Source: an uncultured Myxococcales bacterium
GTDB lineage: Bacteria; Myxococcota_A; UBA9042
Assembly: GCA_903842345.1 (NCBI GenBank)
Contig: CAIMLR010000007.1
Location: 186,001 to 250,000, forward strand
Length of the DNA: 64,000 nt
Direction: 5' to 3'
Numbering within the stretch: position 1 is the first letter of the stretch; every line of letters begins with the position of its first letter. The notes under the pieces are model-generated. The model made no database searches and was not told the origin of the DNA. It saw only the letters and a list, made by a program, of their open reading frames with translations. This document shows positions 8,366 to 17,173 of the stretch, one piece after another. Both the position numbers and the translations under genes were made by a program.

Positions 8366-9511
8366 ATGACGCAGCTGATCAACCATGAACTCGTCGCCGG
8401 CCTGCAATTTCGCCACATCGGCTATGAAGAGAAGCCGGTCAAGGGCCGCGACGGCCAGCCGGTCGCCGGGCTGACGCAAGTCTGGATCTCGCTCAACAAC
8501 GAGAAGCAGTTGAATTCCTACACGACCGAGGCGGTCAAGGAAGTGATCCTCGCGTTTCGCCGTGCGAGCGCCGATCGCTACTGCGTCGCTGTCGTCTTCA
8601 CGGCGGTGGGCAACAAGGCGTTCTGCACCGGCGGCAACACCGCGGAATACGCCAGCTACTACAGCAACCGACCGCTGGAATACGCGCAGTACATGCGCCT
8701 TTTCAACGACATGGTCACGTCCATCCTGATCTGCGACAAGCCGGTCATCTGCCGCGTCAACGGCATGCGAATCGGCGGCGGTCAGGAAATCGGCATGGCC
8801 TGCGATTTCTCCGTCAGCGGCGACCACGCGCGCTTTGGCCAAGCCGGTCCAGTGCACGGTTCCGCGCCCGACGGCGGCTCGACAGACTTCCTGCATCTCT
8901 ACGTCGGCTACTCCAAGGCCGCGGAATCGCTGGTGCTGTGCGAGCCGATGTCGGCCCACAAGGCGCTGCGCTTGGGTCTCGTCAATGACATCGTGCCGAC
9001 GCACAAGCTGCCCGACGGCACGTTCATCGCCAATCCGCTGGTGACGACCGACCGCGAACTGGACGCGTATGGCCGGCCCGCGCTGGGCGAAAGCAAGACG
9101 GGCGCGGCGCTGGCGGAGGCCAAGGCGCTGGCGGCGACGTGCACGGTGGACCTGAGTCAACTGGACGCGCTCGTGGACACGTACGTGACCAAGCTGATGT
9201 ACACGTTCCCGGATTGCACGCGCAAGACCTTGGAAAGCCTGCGCAAAAAGAAGCTGGAACACTGGTACGCCAATTCCGAGACGAACCGCTCCTGGCTGGC
9301 GCTGAACATGAACACGGAAGCGGCGGCGGGTTTCCCGGCGTTCCACTACGGCGACCGCAATGAGCGGGAAATCGACTTTGTCCTCCTGCGGCAGCGGCTG
9401 GCGGAAGGCGCGCGGTTTGACGCGGCGCTGGTGCAGGAAGTCCTGCCGCCGTCGGCGCGGCGCGGGATGGACGCGGATCGCGCGGCGCAAGACGGCCATG
9501 CGGTGGCGTGA
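8366..9511 (+). CDS. oah: 6-oxocyclohex-1-ene-1-carbonyl-CoA hydrolase (ring-cleaving)
   Basis: Predicted 381-residue crotonase-family enzyme that adds water and hydrolytically opens the ring of 6-oxocyclohex-1-ene-1-carbonyl-CoA to give 3-hydroxypimelyl-CoA. Oah-type features are the N-terminal extension relative to ordinary crotonases, the L-N-N-E-K-Q-L-N-S-Y segment, F-C-T-G-G-N-T-A-E-Y, G-M-R-I-G-G-G-Q-E-I-G-M-A-C-D-F and the long G-Q-A-G-P-V-H-G-S-A-P-D-G-G-S-T-D stretch. Length matches known Oah proteins. AAGGAG lies upstream of ATG 8366, and the gap to had is 16 bases. This is one of the most diagnostic genes of the anaerobic benzoyl-CoA pathway. Confidence 0.93.
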   Translation: MTQLINHELVAGLQFRHIGYEEKPVKGRDGQPVAGLTQVWISLNNEKQLNSYTTEAVKEVILAFRRASADRYCVAVVFTAVGNKAFCTGGNTAEYASYYSNRPLEYAQYMRLFNDMVTSILICDKPVICRVNGMRIGGGQEIGMACDFSVSGDHARFGQAGPVHGSAPDGGSTDFLHLYVGYSKAAESLVLCEPMSAHKALRLGLVNDIVPTHKLPDGTFIANPLVTTDRELDAYGRPALGESKTGAALAEAKALAATCTVDLSQLDALVDTYVTKLMYTFPDCTRKTLESLRKKKLEHWYANSETNRSWLALNMNTEAAAGFPAFHYGDRNEREIDFVLLRQRLAEGARFDAALVQEVLPPSARRGMDADRAAQDGHAVA

Positions 9512-9517
9512 GGCAAC

Positions 9518-10312
9518 ATGAACACGACGGCGGAAAATCCCTGTGTGGTGGCGACGCGGCTGGAAGGCGGCGCGGTGCTGGATCTGCGGCTCAATCGGCC
9601 CAAGGCCAACATCCTCGACGCGGCGATGATGTCGGCGCTGGCCACAGAGTTGACGGCAGCGGCGGATGACAAAGCGCTCAAGCTTGTGGTGCTGCGCGGC
9701 ACGGGCGGGCATTTCTCGTTTGGCGCATCCGTGGAGGAGCACCGCAAGGAGCAGGCGCCGGCCATGCTCGCCGGCTTCCACGCGCTGATCCGGCAGGTGG
9801 GCCACTTTCCGGTGCCAATCGCCGCGCTGATCGAGGGGCAGTGCCTGGGCGGCGCGTTTGAGCTCGTGCTGGTCTGCCATCTCCTGTTCGCGACGCCGGG
9901 GGCGCAACTGGCCTGCCCGGAGATTCGCCTGGGCGTGCTGCCGCCAGTCCTCGCGGCCGTGGGTGCGCAGCGCTTGGGCGGCGCGCTGGCGGAGCGGCTG
10001 CTGTTGACGGGCGCGGCGCTGTCAGCGGCGGAGGCGGAGCAACGCGGCCTTCTGACGTTGCTGGAAGCGGCGACGCCGGCGCTCGACCAAGTCCTGGCGT
10101 GGTATCGCAAGAACCTGGAGCCGCTTTCTGCGTTTGCGCTGCGCCAAGGCACAGTGGCGATCCGCCAGGGATCCGGCCTGTTCGCGGCGCTGGATCGCGG
10201 GCTGGCCGACGCCGAAGCCCTGTATTTGCGGGAAATTCTCGCCAGCCATGACGGCAACGAGGGCATCGACGCCTTTCTCGCGCGCCGCCCAGCCAAGTGG
10301 GTGAACGCATGA
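9518..10312 (+). CDS. dch: Cyclohexa-1,5-diene-1-carbonyl-CoA hydratase
   Basis: Predicted 264-residue crotonase-fold hydratase that adds water to the dienoyl-CoA formed by benzoyl-CoA reductase. Motifs: L-R-L-N-R-P-K-A-N-I-L-D-A-A-M near the N-terminus (the K-A-N-I-L-D form is characteristic of Dch), the oxyanion-hole G-G-H-F-S-F-G-A-S-V-E-E-H, G-Q-C-L-G-G-A-F-E-L-V-L with the first catalytic Glu, and C-P-E-I-R-L-G-V-L-P-P. Six bases separate it from oah, and its stop overlaps the TetR start in an ATGA, so the genes are probably cotranscribed. Confidence 0.92.
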   Translation: MNTTAENPCVVATRLEGGAVLDLRLNRPKANILDAAMMSALATELTAAADDKALKLVVLRGTGGHFSFGASVEEHRKEQAPAMLAGFHALIRQVGHFPVPIAALIEGQCLGGAFELVLVCHLLFATPGAQLACPEIRLGVLPPVLAAVGAQRLGGALAERLLLTGAALSAAEAEQRGLLTLLEAATPALDQVLAWYRKNLEPLSAFALRQGTVAIRQGSGLFAALDRGLADAEALYLREILASHDGNEGIDAFLARRPAKWVNA

Positions 10313-11016
10313 CGCCGCGCCAACAGCGACTCGAACAACAGCGCTCGGACATCCTGCAGGCCGCGGCGTCGCTGATCGCCCAGCGCGGCTTTCACGGCAT
10401 GTCCATGCGCGATCTGGCCGAGGCGACAGGCTTTGGCGTTTCCAGCCTGTACAACTACTTTGCCTCCAAGGAAGAGCTGCTGGCAGAACTGCAAATCCGC
10501 GCCTTTGAGACGCTGATCGACGCGGCGAACGACTCGCTGAAGGACACCCACGACGCGGCTTCTCGCCTGTACGTCTTCATTTTCAATCAGGTGCGCTACT
10601 TCGTCGACCACGCGGACATCATGCGGGTCCTGATTCACGAAGCCGCCGCCCTGCCCGCCGAGCACCGCCAGCGCGTGCGGACGTTGAAAGAGGACTATTT
10701 CCGGATTGGCCGCGACGCGGTGGCAGCGGTCTTTGCCGAAGGCTGCGGTCCCAAGGAGAGCGCCCGCGGCACCGTGGAGCCCGTCGCGCTCGACCGGGCG
10801 ACCTACAGCATCTTTGGGATGATCAACTGGGTCTGGGCTTGGTACGAGCCGACGTTGCACGGCACGCCGGAAGACGTCGCGCGGAGCATTCACAGCCTCG
10901 CAGTGTGCGGCCTCGTCGCGCGCTGCCCGGCGACGCCGACACACGACCAGCTGCCGGGCAGCCTGGGGCAGCGGCAGGTTTCCTTGCTGATGAACCGACC
11001 GACGGCGACGAAATAG
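10309..11016 (+). CDS. TetR/AcrR-family transcriptional regulator embedded in the benzoyl-CoA operon
   Basis: Predicted 235-residue one-component repressor. Residues about 10-60 form the TetR helix-turn-helix: I-L-Q-A-A-A-S-L-I-A-Q-R-G-F-H-G, M-R-D-L-A-E-A-T-G-F-G-V-S-S-L-Y-N-Y-F-A-S-K-E-E-L-L. The C-terminal domain, with W-V-W-A-W-Y near the end, resembles regulators that sense acyl-CoA esters. ATG 10309 overlaps the dch stop; a GTG at 10297 is an alternative. Its position between dch and bcrC makes it autoregulated if the operon is transcribed from upstream of had. The perfect palindrome at 7234-7251 is its most likely operator, and benzoyl-CoA or a downstream CoA ester the likely effector; both are inferences. 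Confidence 0.9.
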   Translation: MTPRQQRLEQQRSDILQAAASLIAQRGFHGMSMRDLAEATGFGVSSLYNYFASKEELLAELQIRAFETLIDAANDSLKDTHDAASRLYVFIFNQVRYFVDHADIMRVLIHEAAALPAEHRQRVRTLKEDYFRIGRDAVAAVFAEGCGPKESARGTVEPVALDRATYSIFGMINWVWAWYEPTLHGTPEDVARSIHSLAVCGLVARCPATPTHDQLPGSLGQRQVSLLMNRPTATK

Positions 11017-11025
11017 GGGGAGCAG

Positions 11026-12234
11026 ATGACCGAGACAACGACCCAGACGCCCGGCTTCACGCCGGATCGCGCGAGCCAGATTCTCCAGCAGGCGCGCGCC
11101 ATGATGGAGGACCTGCACCTGGGACCGGTCCAGCGCTGGAAGGCGGCAAATCCCGGCGGCATGGCGATTGGCTACATGCCGATTTACGTGCCGCGGCCGC
11201 TCTTTGAAGCCATCGGCTGCCTGCCCGTGACGATCTTTGGCGGCGGCGACCAGATCGACATCATCCGCGGCGACTCGTACTTCCAGTCCTACATTTGCCA
11301 CATTCCGCGCAGCACGATTGAGCTGGGCCTGAACGGCCACCTGAACTGCCTGGACGGCATGGTGTTTCCGTCCCTGTGCGACGTGATCCGCAACCTCGGC
11401 GGCATGTGGAAGATGCTGTTTCCGGATCGCTGGTCGAGCTACCTGGACCTGCCGCAGAACTTTGCCCTCCATCTGGGCGGCAAATTCTACGCCCAGGAAC
11501 TCAAGCGCATCGCCCGTGAACTGCATGAGCGCGGCGCGAAAGCGTATGACCCGGAAGCGCTGCGGCAGGCGGTCCGCAACGAGAACCGGCGGCGGCTGGC
11601 GATCAACGTGCTGGACGAGCTGCGCCGCAACGAGCCGTGGCGGTTGCCGACGTCGGACGTGTACGTGCTGCTGCGCGCGGGCGGCCTGATGCCGGCGCTG
11701 GAACACGCGCAGATGCTGGAGGAATTCGCTGATGCGGTGCGGGCGCGGCCAGCGCGGCCATTTGACAACGTGCGCGTGGTCCTTGTGGGCGCGTTCTGTG
11801 AGCAGCCGCCGCTGGACCTGATCCGGACGCTGGAGAAGTCGGGCTGCGACATCGTCGACGACGATCTGCAGTTGGGCCTGCGCTACATCGAATCGGCGAT
11901 CGACGCAGACGCGGACGATCCGTTGGAGGCGCTGGCCAACAGTTTCATCCAGTACGGCGCGGCGACCGCGTCGCGCTACATCGGCACGGCGGAAAAAGGC
12001 GCTGCGCTGCTGGAGAAGGTCAAATTGACCAAGGCCGACGGTGTGGTCTTTGCCGCCGCGTCCTTCTGCGATCCGGCGTTGCTGGATCAGCCGATGCTGG
12101 AAGCGGCGTTGGAGCGCGCGGGCGTGCCGTTCACGGCGTTCAAGTTCTCTGAGAACACGGGGCAGTTCCAGGTCATCCGCGAACAAGCCGGCGCCTTTTC
12201 CGATTCCGTCAAACTGTGGGGGACCGTCCAATGA
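11026..12234 (+). CDS. bcrC: Benzoyl-CoA reductase subunit C (class I, ATP-dependent)
   Basis: Predicted 402-residue subunit of the substrate-binding BC module of benzoyl-CoA reductase, in the HgdB/BcrB/BcrC family (2-hydroxyacyl-CoA dehydratase component). Conserved parts include G-Y-M-P-I-Y-V-P-R-P-L-F-E-A-I-G-C-L-P, S-Y-I-C-H-I-P-R-S-T-I-E-L, D-G-M-V-F-P-S-L-C-D-V-I-R-N and, near the C-terminus, A-A-S-F-C-D-P-A-L-L-D-Q-P; the cysteines are candidate [4Fe-4S] ligands. The complex reduces benzoyl-CoA to cyclohexa-1,5-diene-1-carbonyl-CoA using reduced ferredoxin and ATP. GGGGGAGCAG precedes ATG 11026. Gene order C-B-A-D is that of Thauera-type clusters. Confidence 0.92.
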   Translation: MTETTTQTPGFTPDRASQILQQARAMMEDLHLGPVQRWKAANPGGMAIGYMPIYVPRPLFEAIGCLPVTIFGGGDQIDIIRGDSYFQSYICHIPRSTIELGLNGHLNCLDGMVFPSLCDVIRNLGGMWKMLFPDRWSSYLDLPQNFALHLGGKFYAQELKRIARELHERGAKAYDPEALRQAVRNENRRRLAINVLDELRRNEPWRLPTSDVYVLLRAGGLMPALEHAQMLEEFADAVRARPARPFDNVRVVLVGAFCEQPPLDLIRTLEKSGCDIVDDDLQLGLRYIESAIDADADDPLEALANSFIQYGAATASRYIGTAEKGAALLEKVKLTKADGVVFAAASFCDPALLDQPMLEAALERAGVPFTAFKFSENTGQFQVIREQAGAFSDSVKLWGTVQ

Positions 12235-13550
12235 GTACCGCCTTGCCCGTTCGCAACCGTCCCGCTGTTTCGCTCCGTCCGGCTACGGCCAAGGATTCGA
12301 GCCAGGAACGGCAGAAGCAGATGATCGCCGACCACTACGAGAAGCTCGCGCACGCCAAGGAAAACGGCCAGAAGGTCGTCTACACGTTTGTGCCAGGCAA
12401 CCTGACGGAGCTGCTGCAGTCGCTGGATCTGCTGCCGGTGCTGCCGGAGATCAATGCGCTGCAGTCGGGCATGCGCCAGAAGTCGGCGGGCTACATCGCG
12501 GAGGCGGAGAAGGCTGGTCACTCGGAAGACGTCTGCACCTACGTCAAATGCGACATCGGCATGCTCAAAAGCGGCAATTTTGGCCCGACCGGCACCAAGC
12601 TGCCGGAGCCGGATTTGCTGCTGCTCTCCTACACCGGCTGCTTCACGTTCCTGAAGTGGTTTGAGCTGCTGCGCGAAGAGTACAAGTGCCCCGTCGTGAT
12701 GCTGCACGTGCCGTACCAGCCCGATGGCGTGATTTCCCCGGAGATGCGCGAGTACGTCGTCAACCAGCTCCGCGATGAGGTGATCCCGGCGCTGGAGAAG
12801 CTGTCCGGCAAGAAGTTGGACATGGACAAGCTGAAGCATCACCTGGATCTGTCCAAGCAGGCGGAGGACGACCTCGTCAAGGTGTGGGAATCGGCCAAGC
12901 ACAAGCCCTCGCCGATCGATGGCTACTTTGGCGGCGTGTACTACATCGGGCCGATCTTTACGGCGTTTCGCGGTTCGCAAGAGGCGGTGGAGTACTACCG
13001 CGAGCTGCGCTCGGAATGCGAGGCGCGGATCCTGCGCAATGAGGGGCCGCAGACGCCGGACGGCGTGATGGGCGAGCAGCGCTACCGGCTGGTTGTGGAA
13101 GGGCCGCCCAACTGGACGAGCTTCCCGGACTTCTGGCGGATGTTCGCCAAGGAAGGCGCGGTCGTCGTGGCCAGCACGTACACGCGCGTGGGCGGGCTGT
13201 ACGACACGGGCTTCCGCCACGATTCCTCGCAGCCGCTGGAGACGATGGCCGACTACTGCCTGGGCTGCTACACCAACCTCGGCCTGCCGACGCGCGTCGA
13301 TCTGCTGGAGCGCTACATCCGCGAGTACGAGGCGGACGGCTTCCTCATCAACAGCGTGAAATCGTGCAATTCGTTCTCCGCGGGCCAACTGCTGATGCTG
13401 CGGCAATTGGAGCAGCGCACAGGCGTGCCGGGCGGCTTCATCGAGTCGGACCTGGTCGACCCGCGCTATTTCTCGAAAGCCAACATCGAGAACCGCCTGC
13501 AGAGCTATTTCCAAATGATCGATGCCCGCCGTCTGCGCGTGAGCGCTTGA
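12231..13550 (+). CDS. bcrB: Benzoyl-CoA reductase subunit B (class I)
   Basis: Predicted 439-residue partner of BcrC. ATG 12231 overlaps the bcrC stop (ATGA), typical of subunits made in equal amounts. Conserved blocks: D-V-C-T-Y-V-K-C-D-I-G-M near residue 95, S-Y-T-G-C-F-T-F-L-K-W-F, V-V-E-G-P-P-N-W, D-Y-C-L-G-C-Y-T-N-L-G-L-P-T-R near residue 340 and N-S-V-K-S-C-N-S-F-S. These cysteines are the expected iron-sulfur and active-site ligands of the family. A 2-hydroxyglutaryl-CoA dehydratase subunit would look similar, but the two large B and C genes followed by two ASKHA ATPase genes and preceded by dch/had/oah make benzoyl-CoA reductase the clear choice. Confidence 0.93.
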   Translation: MSTALPVRNRPAVSLRPATAKDSSQERQKQMIADHYEKLAHAKENGQKVVYTFVPGNLTELLQSLDLLPVLPEINALQSGMRQKSAGYIAEAEKAGHSEDVCTYVKCDIGMLKSGNFGPTGTKLPEPDLLLLSYTGCFTFLKWFELLREEYKCPVVMLHVPYQPDGVISPEMREYVVNQLRDEVIPALEKLSGKKLDMDKLKHHLDLSKQAEDDLVKVWESAKHKPSPIDGYFGGVYYIGPIFTAFRGSQEAVEYYRELRSECEARILRNEGPQTPDGVMGEQRYRLVVEGPPNWTSFPDFWRMFAKEGAVVVASTYTRVGGLYDTGFRHDSSQPLETMADYCLGCYTNLGLPTRVDLLERYIREYEADGFLINSVKSCNSFSAGQLLMLRQLEQRTGVPGGFIESDLVDPRYFSKANIENRLQSYFQMIDARRLRVSA

Positions 13551-13566
13551 GCCAGAAGGAGTCGCC

Positions 13567-14964
13567 ATGAAATGCGTCGTCGGAATCGATCTGGGCTCAA
13601 CAACCACCAAAGCCGTGATGCTGGACGAAGGCGGCCAGATCGTCGGCAAGGGCATCACCAACAGCCGCAGCAACTACGCCGTGGCCAGCGCGATCGCGCG
13701 CGACGAAGCGTTGACCAACACGCGGTTTTCCCTGCTGGATCGCGCGTTGGCCCGCAGCAACAGCGCGTACGCAGCGCAAGCGCGCGAGCTGGAGGCTGAC
13801 CTCTTGAGCGCGTTCCGCCTGGAGCTGTACCTCGACGAGCTCGTGTACCTGGAGGAGCGCGTGATGGCGCTGCTGCAGATTTGGTCGCCGGGGCCCCTGC
13901 GCGATTCCGTGACGGCGGCGACGACTGAGCTGCTCGCGGACATGGAGCGCACTGCGCCCGACCTGTTCCTGGGCGGCGTCGAGCGCAAGAGCGACTTCTT
14001 CCGCGACGTGGCCGGCCAAGCGTTTGTGCAAGGCGCCGAGCGGGTATGCGGCAAGAGCGACGTGCCGTTTGAACGGCTTGTGGGCCTCTTTGACCGGGCG
14101 ATTCTGGACGTGGAAACCCGCGTGCAGGCGCGCGATTTTGGCGTGCTCCTGCCAACCGCGGTGGCGCGCGTGGCGGTGGCCCGCAAAGTCTCCGCGGAAG
14201 TGCGCGATGCGCTGGATCAGGCGGCGCGTGATGCGGCGTCTGAAGTCGTGGAAGAAGTGGCGCTCGCGGGGACCGGCTATGGCCGGCAAACGCTGCCCTT
14301 TCCCAAGGAGGCGGTGCGCTCGGAGATCCTGTGTCACGGCCGCGGCGCGCATCGCGTTTTTCCCGGCACGCGTTCCGTGCTGGACATCGGCGGTCAGGAC
14401 ACCAAGGCGATTCAGGTGGACGAGAACGGCGTCGTCACGTCCTTCCAGATGAATGACCGGTGCGCCGCGGGCTGTGGTCGCTACCTTGGCTACATCGCCG
14501 ATGAGCTGAACCTCGGCCTGCACGAGCTGGGGCCGCTGGCGCTCAAGGCGACGCGGATGATCCGCGTGAATTCAACCTGCACGGTCTTTGCCGGCGCGGA
14601 GCTGCGCGAACGGCTGGCGCTGGGTCAGGAGCGGTCGGATATTCTCGCCGGCCTGCACCGCGCGATCCTGTTGCGGGCCATGTCGCTTCTGGCGCGCTCG
14701 GGCGGCATCGAGAACGAGTTCACGTTCACCGGCGGCGTCTGCAAGAACCCGATGGCGACCAAGCTGCTCAAGGAGCTCGTTGTCGACAACTACGGCGAAC
14801 ACATCCAGCTCAATATCCACCCGGATTCCATCTACATGGGCGCGCTGGGCGCGGCGATGTTCGCGCTGGACGACTACAACGCCGGCCATCCGAGCCTGAT
14901 GCCCGCGGTGCAGACGGCGGCGCGGTCGCGGCCCGCCCCGATGTTTGACGCGTCTTGCGCCTAG
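13567..14964 (+). CDS. bcrA: Benzoyl-CoA reductase subunit A (ASKHA ATPase, Thauera type)
   Basis: Predicted 465-residue ATPase subunit of the electron-activating AD module. The ASKHA motifs are visible: phosphate-1 G-I-D-L-G-S-T-T-T-K-A-V at the N-terminus, phosphate-2 L-D-I-G-G-Q-D-T-K-A-I, and adenosine motif F-T-G-G-V-C-K-N-P. Cysteines that would bridge a [4Fe-4S] cluster with BcrD sit in D-R-C-A-A-G-C-G-R-Y-L and N-S-T-C-T-V-F-A-G-A-E. A helical insertion of about 150 residues between the first two motifs makes it much longer than BcrD, as in BcrA/BadF and unlike the shorter Bzd-type subunits (from memory). Sixteen bases separate it from bcrB. Confidence 0.93.
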   Translation: MKCVVGIDLGSTTTKAVMLDEGGQIVGKGITNSRSNYAVASAIARDEALTNTRFSLLDRALARSNSAYAAQARELEADLLSAFRLELYLDELVYLEERVMALLQIWSPGPLRDSVTAATTELLADMERTAPDLFLGGVERKSDFFRDVAGQAFVQGAERVCGKSDVPFERLVGLFDRAILDVETRVQARDFGVLLPTAVARVAVARKVSAEVRDALDQAARDAASEVVEEVALAGTGYGRQTLPFPKEAVRSEILCHGRGAHRVFPGTRSVLDIGGQDTKAIQVDENGVVTSFQMNDRCAAGCGRYLGYIADELNLGLHELGPLALKATRMIRVNSTCTVFAGAELRERLALGQERSDILAGLHRAILLRAMSLLARSGGIENEFTFTGGVCKNPMATKLLKELVVDNYGEHIQLNIHPDSIYMGALGAAMFALDDYNAGHPSLMPAVQTAARSRPAPMFDASCA

Positions 14965-14997
14965 TCGATATTCCCCACGCAATTCAAGGAGCTTACG

Positions 14998-15876
14998 ATG
15001 GCAACCAGCAAGCAACAGCACCTGACCGCGGGGATTGACGCGGGATCCAGCTCGGTGAAAGTGGCGATCTGTCGCAGTGAAGCGGGCGACAAGCCGGAAG
15101 TGTTGGCGACCGCCGTGCAGCGCATCCGCCGCCGCAACATCGTGGAAGTTGTGGAAGCGACGTTCGCCGCAGCGTGCGCGCAGGCTGGCGTTGATCCCAA
15201 GGATTTTGACTACGTCGCGAGCACGGGCGACGGCGAAATGGTGGCGATGCGCACCGGCCACTTCTACAGCATGACGGCGCACGCCCGCGGCGCGCTTGTG
15301 CTGGACCCGGAAGCGCGCGCGGTGCTGGACGTGGGCGCGCTCCACGCGCGGGCCATCAAGATCGACGAGCGCGGCAAGGTGCTGGGCCATCGGATGACCA
15401 GCCAATGCGCCAGCGGTTCGGGGCAGTTCCTGGAGAACATCTCGCGCTACCTCGGCGTGCCGCTGGAAGATGTGGGGACGCTGTCGTGTCAGGCGCAGAA
15501 GCCCGAGCAGGTGTCCAGCATCTGCGCGGTGTTGGCGGAGACGGACGTCATCAACATGGTGAGTCGCGGGATTTCCACGCAGGACATCCTCAAGGGCATT
15601 CACCTGTCGATCGCCGGCCGCCTGGCGCGCTTGCTGCGGGCGATTGGCGCGGAGCACGTGGTGCTGCTGACCGGTGGCCTGGCCCACGATGCCGGACTTG
15701 TGATGGCGCTGCGCGAGACGCTGGAAGGCGGCAAGGCGGCGGAGCTCCTGGCGCGCAGTCACGAGGACGGGATTCTCGCGGGCGCGATCGGCGCGGCGCT
15801 GCTCGGTGCGGTGCGGTGCGATCAATTGGTCCGCATGGGCCGAACGGACGTGCTGGCGCCGCGGATCGCCGCGTAA
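14998..15876 (+). CDS. bcrD: Benzoyl-CoA reductase subunit D (ASKHA ATPase)
   Basis: Predicted 292-residue ATPase subunit pairing with BcrA. Phosphate-1 motif T-A-G-I-D-A-G-S-S-S-V-K-V-A, a phosphate-2 region L-D-V-G-A-L-H-A-R-A-I-K (the Gly-Gln-Asp of BcrA is replaced by Ala-Leu-His), and adenosine motif L-L-T-G-G-L-A-H-D. Cluster-binding cysteines are in S-Q-C-A-S-G-S-G-Q-F-L and S-S-I-C-A-V-L-A-E-T-D-V-I. Together A and D couple ATP hydrolysis to low-potential electron transfer into the BC module. AAGGAG lies upstream of ATG 14998. The bcrA-bcrD gap is 33 bases; no ferredoxin gene follows, which is the usual partner in other clusters. Confidence 0.93.
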   Translation: MATSKQQHLTAGIDAGSSSVKVAICRSEAGDKPEVLATAVQRIRRRNIVEVVEATFAAACAQAGVDPKDFDYVASTGDGEMVAMRTGHFYSMTAHARGALVLDPEARAVLDVGALHARAIKIDERGKVLGHRMTSQCASGSGQFLENISRYLGVPLEDVGTLSCQAQKPEQVSSICAVLAETDVINMVSRGISTQDILKGIHLSIAGRLARLLRAIGAEHVVLLTGGLAHDAGLVMALRETLEGGKAAELLARSHEDGILAGAIGAALLGAVRCDQLVRMGRTDVLAPRIAA

Positions 15877-15913
15877 CGCCAACTGGCCATTTTCTCTCCA
15901 AGACAGGTGCACC

Positions 15914-17089
15914 ATGGGCAATGACCTCCTCGACATCGACCAACTCATCGGCTGGAACGACCTGCTGACCGAGGAAGAGCGGACCGTGCGCGCCATGGTC
16001 GGCCGCTTTGTGGACCAGCGCGCGATGCCCAACATCGGCCACAACTGGGAGACCGGGCACTTTCCGCGCGAGCTGGTGCCGGAGATGGCGGCGCTCGGGA
16101 TCCTCGGCGCCAACCTGACCGGCTACGGCTGCCCGGGCATCAGCAACGTGGCGTACGGCCTCGCGTGCCATGAGGTGGAGCGCTGCGACTCCGGTCTGCG
16201 CTCCTTCGTGTCGGTGCAGACGAGCTTGGCGATGTACGCGATTTGGGCGTACGGCAGCGAGGAGCAGAAGAACCGGTGGCTGCCGCAGATGGCCGCCGGC
16301 AAGGTCATCGGCTGCTTTGGCCTGACCGAGCCCGACGCCGGGAGCGACCCCGCGAGCATGACCACGCGCTGCAAGAAGGACGGCGCGGATTGGCTCGTCA
16401 ACGGCACCAAGATGTGGATCACCAACGCGCAGATCGCGGATGTCGCCATTGTCTGGGCGCGCGAAGGCGACGGCGGATCGGTGCTGGGCTTCATCGTCGA
16501 GCGCGGGATGCCGGGCTTCGCGGCGCACGATATCCCGCACAAGATGTCGATGCGCGCGTCGTACACGGGTTCGCTGACGCTGGATGACGTGCGGCTGCCG
16601 GAAGCGTCGCGGCTACCGCTGGCCAAGGGCATCAAGTCGCCGCTGGGCTGCCTGGAGAACGCACGGTTTGGCGTGGCGTTTGGCGTGATCGGCGCGGCGC
16701 GGGATTGCCTGGAGCGGTCGCGGACGTACGCGCTGGAGCGCAAGCAGTTCGGCAAGCCGATCGGCGCCAAGCAGCTGATCCAGGCCAAGCTGGCGGACAT
16801 GGCCGATGAAATCGTCAAGGCGTCGCTGCTGTCCGTGCACTACGGCCGGCTGAAGGACAAGGGCAAGGTCACGGCGGTGCAGATCAGCCTGATGAAGCGC
16901 AACAATTGCCGGATGGCGCTGGACATCGCACGGAAGTCGCGCGCGCTGATGGGCGCCAACGGGATCACGATTGAGTACGGCGTGATTCGCCACGCGATGA
17001 ACCTGGAGAGCACGCTGACGTACGAGGGGACGGACGAGGTACACACGCTGGTGTTGGGCCGGGCGCTGACGGGTGAGAACGCGTTCTGA
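15914..17089 (+). CDS. gcdH: Glutaryl-CoA dehydrogenase
   Basis: Predicted 391-residue acyl-CoA dehydrogenase. Motifs: G-C-F-G-L-T-E-P-D-A-G-S-D-P near residue 135, W-I-T-N-A-Q-I-A-D-V near residue 170, R-K-Q-F-G-K-P-I, and the C-terminal T-Y-E-G-T-D-E-V-H-T-L-V-L-G-R-A-L-T-G, which is the glutaryl-CoA dehydrogenase signature. The Glu there is the catalytic base, and the adjacent Tyr, as I recall, is kept in decarboxylating members and lost in non-decarboxylating ones, so conversion of glutaryl-CoA to crotonyl-CoA plus CO2 is favoured. This fits the end of the benzoyl-CoA route. ATG 15914 is chosen because residues before it do not resemble the family. Confidence 0.9.
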   Translation: MGNDLLDIDQLIGWNDLLTEEERTVRAMVGRFVDQRAMPNIGHNWETGHFPRELVPEMAALGILGANLTGYGCPGISNVAYGLACHEVERCDSGLRSFVSVQTSLAMYAIWAYGSEEQKNRWLPQMAAGKVIGCFGLTEPDAGSDPASMTTRCKKDGADWLVNGTKMWITNAQIADVAIVWAREGDGGSVLGFIVERGMPGFAAHDIPHKMSMRASYTGSLTLDDVRLPEASRLPLAKGIKSPLGCLENARFGVAFGVIGAARDCLERSRTYALERKQFGKPIGAKQLIQAKLADMADEIVKASLLSVHYGRLKDKGKVTAVQISLMKRNNCRMALDIARKSRALMGANGITIEYGVIRHAMNLESTLTYEGTDEVHTLVLGRALTGENAF

Positions 17090-17138
17090 GGCAACCGGCG
17101 GCGGCTTCCCGGTGCGCGTGCTGATTTCTTGGGCGTGC

Positions 17139-17155
17139 CCCCGGCAGAGCCGGGG
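17139..17155 (+). other. GC-rich hairpin downstream of gcdH
   Basis: CCCCGGC and GCCGGGG form a perfect 7-bp stem around a three-base AGA loop about 50 bases after the gcdH stop. No T-run follows, so intrinsic termination is not supported; it could stabilise a processed mRNA end or attenuate transcription into the SDR gene. Confidence 0.4.
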
Positions 17156-17173
17156 TCGGGCTCTACTCGCTCC

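Noticed and set aside
9346-12231. A 961-residue minus-strand open frame under dch, TetR and bcrC
   Set aside because: It is antisense to three confidently assigned genes; such long antisense frames are expected in GC-rich DNA with strong third-position bias.
11026-15876. 2-Hydroxyglutaryl-CoA (or lactoyl-CoA) dehydratase with activator as an alternative to benzoyl-CoA reductase
   Set aside because: The presence of two distinct ASKHA subunits with a long BcrA-type insertion and the flanking dch, had and oah genes fits only the benzoyl-CoA pathway.
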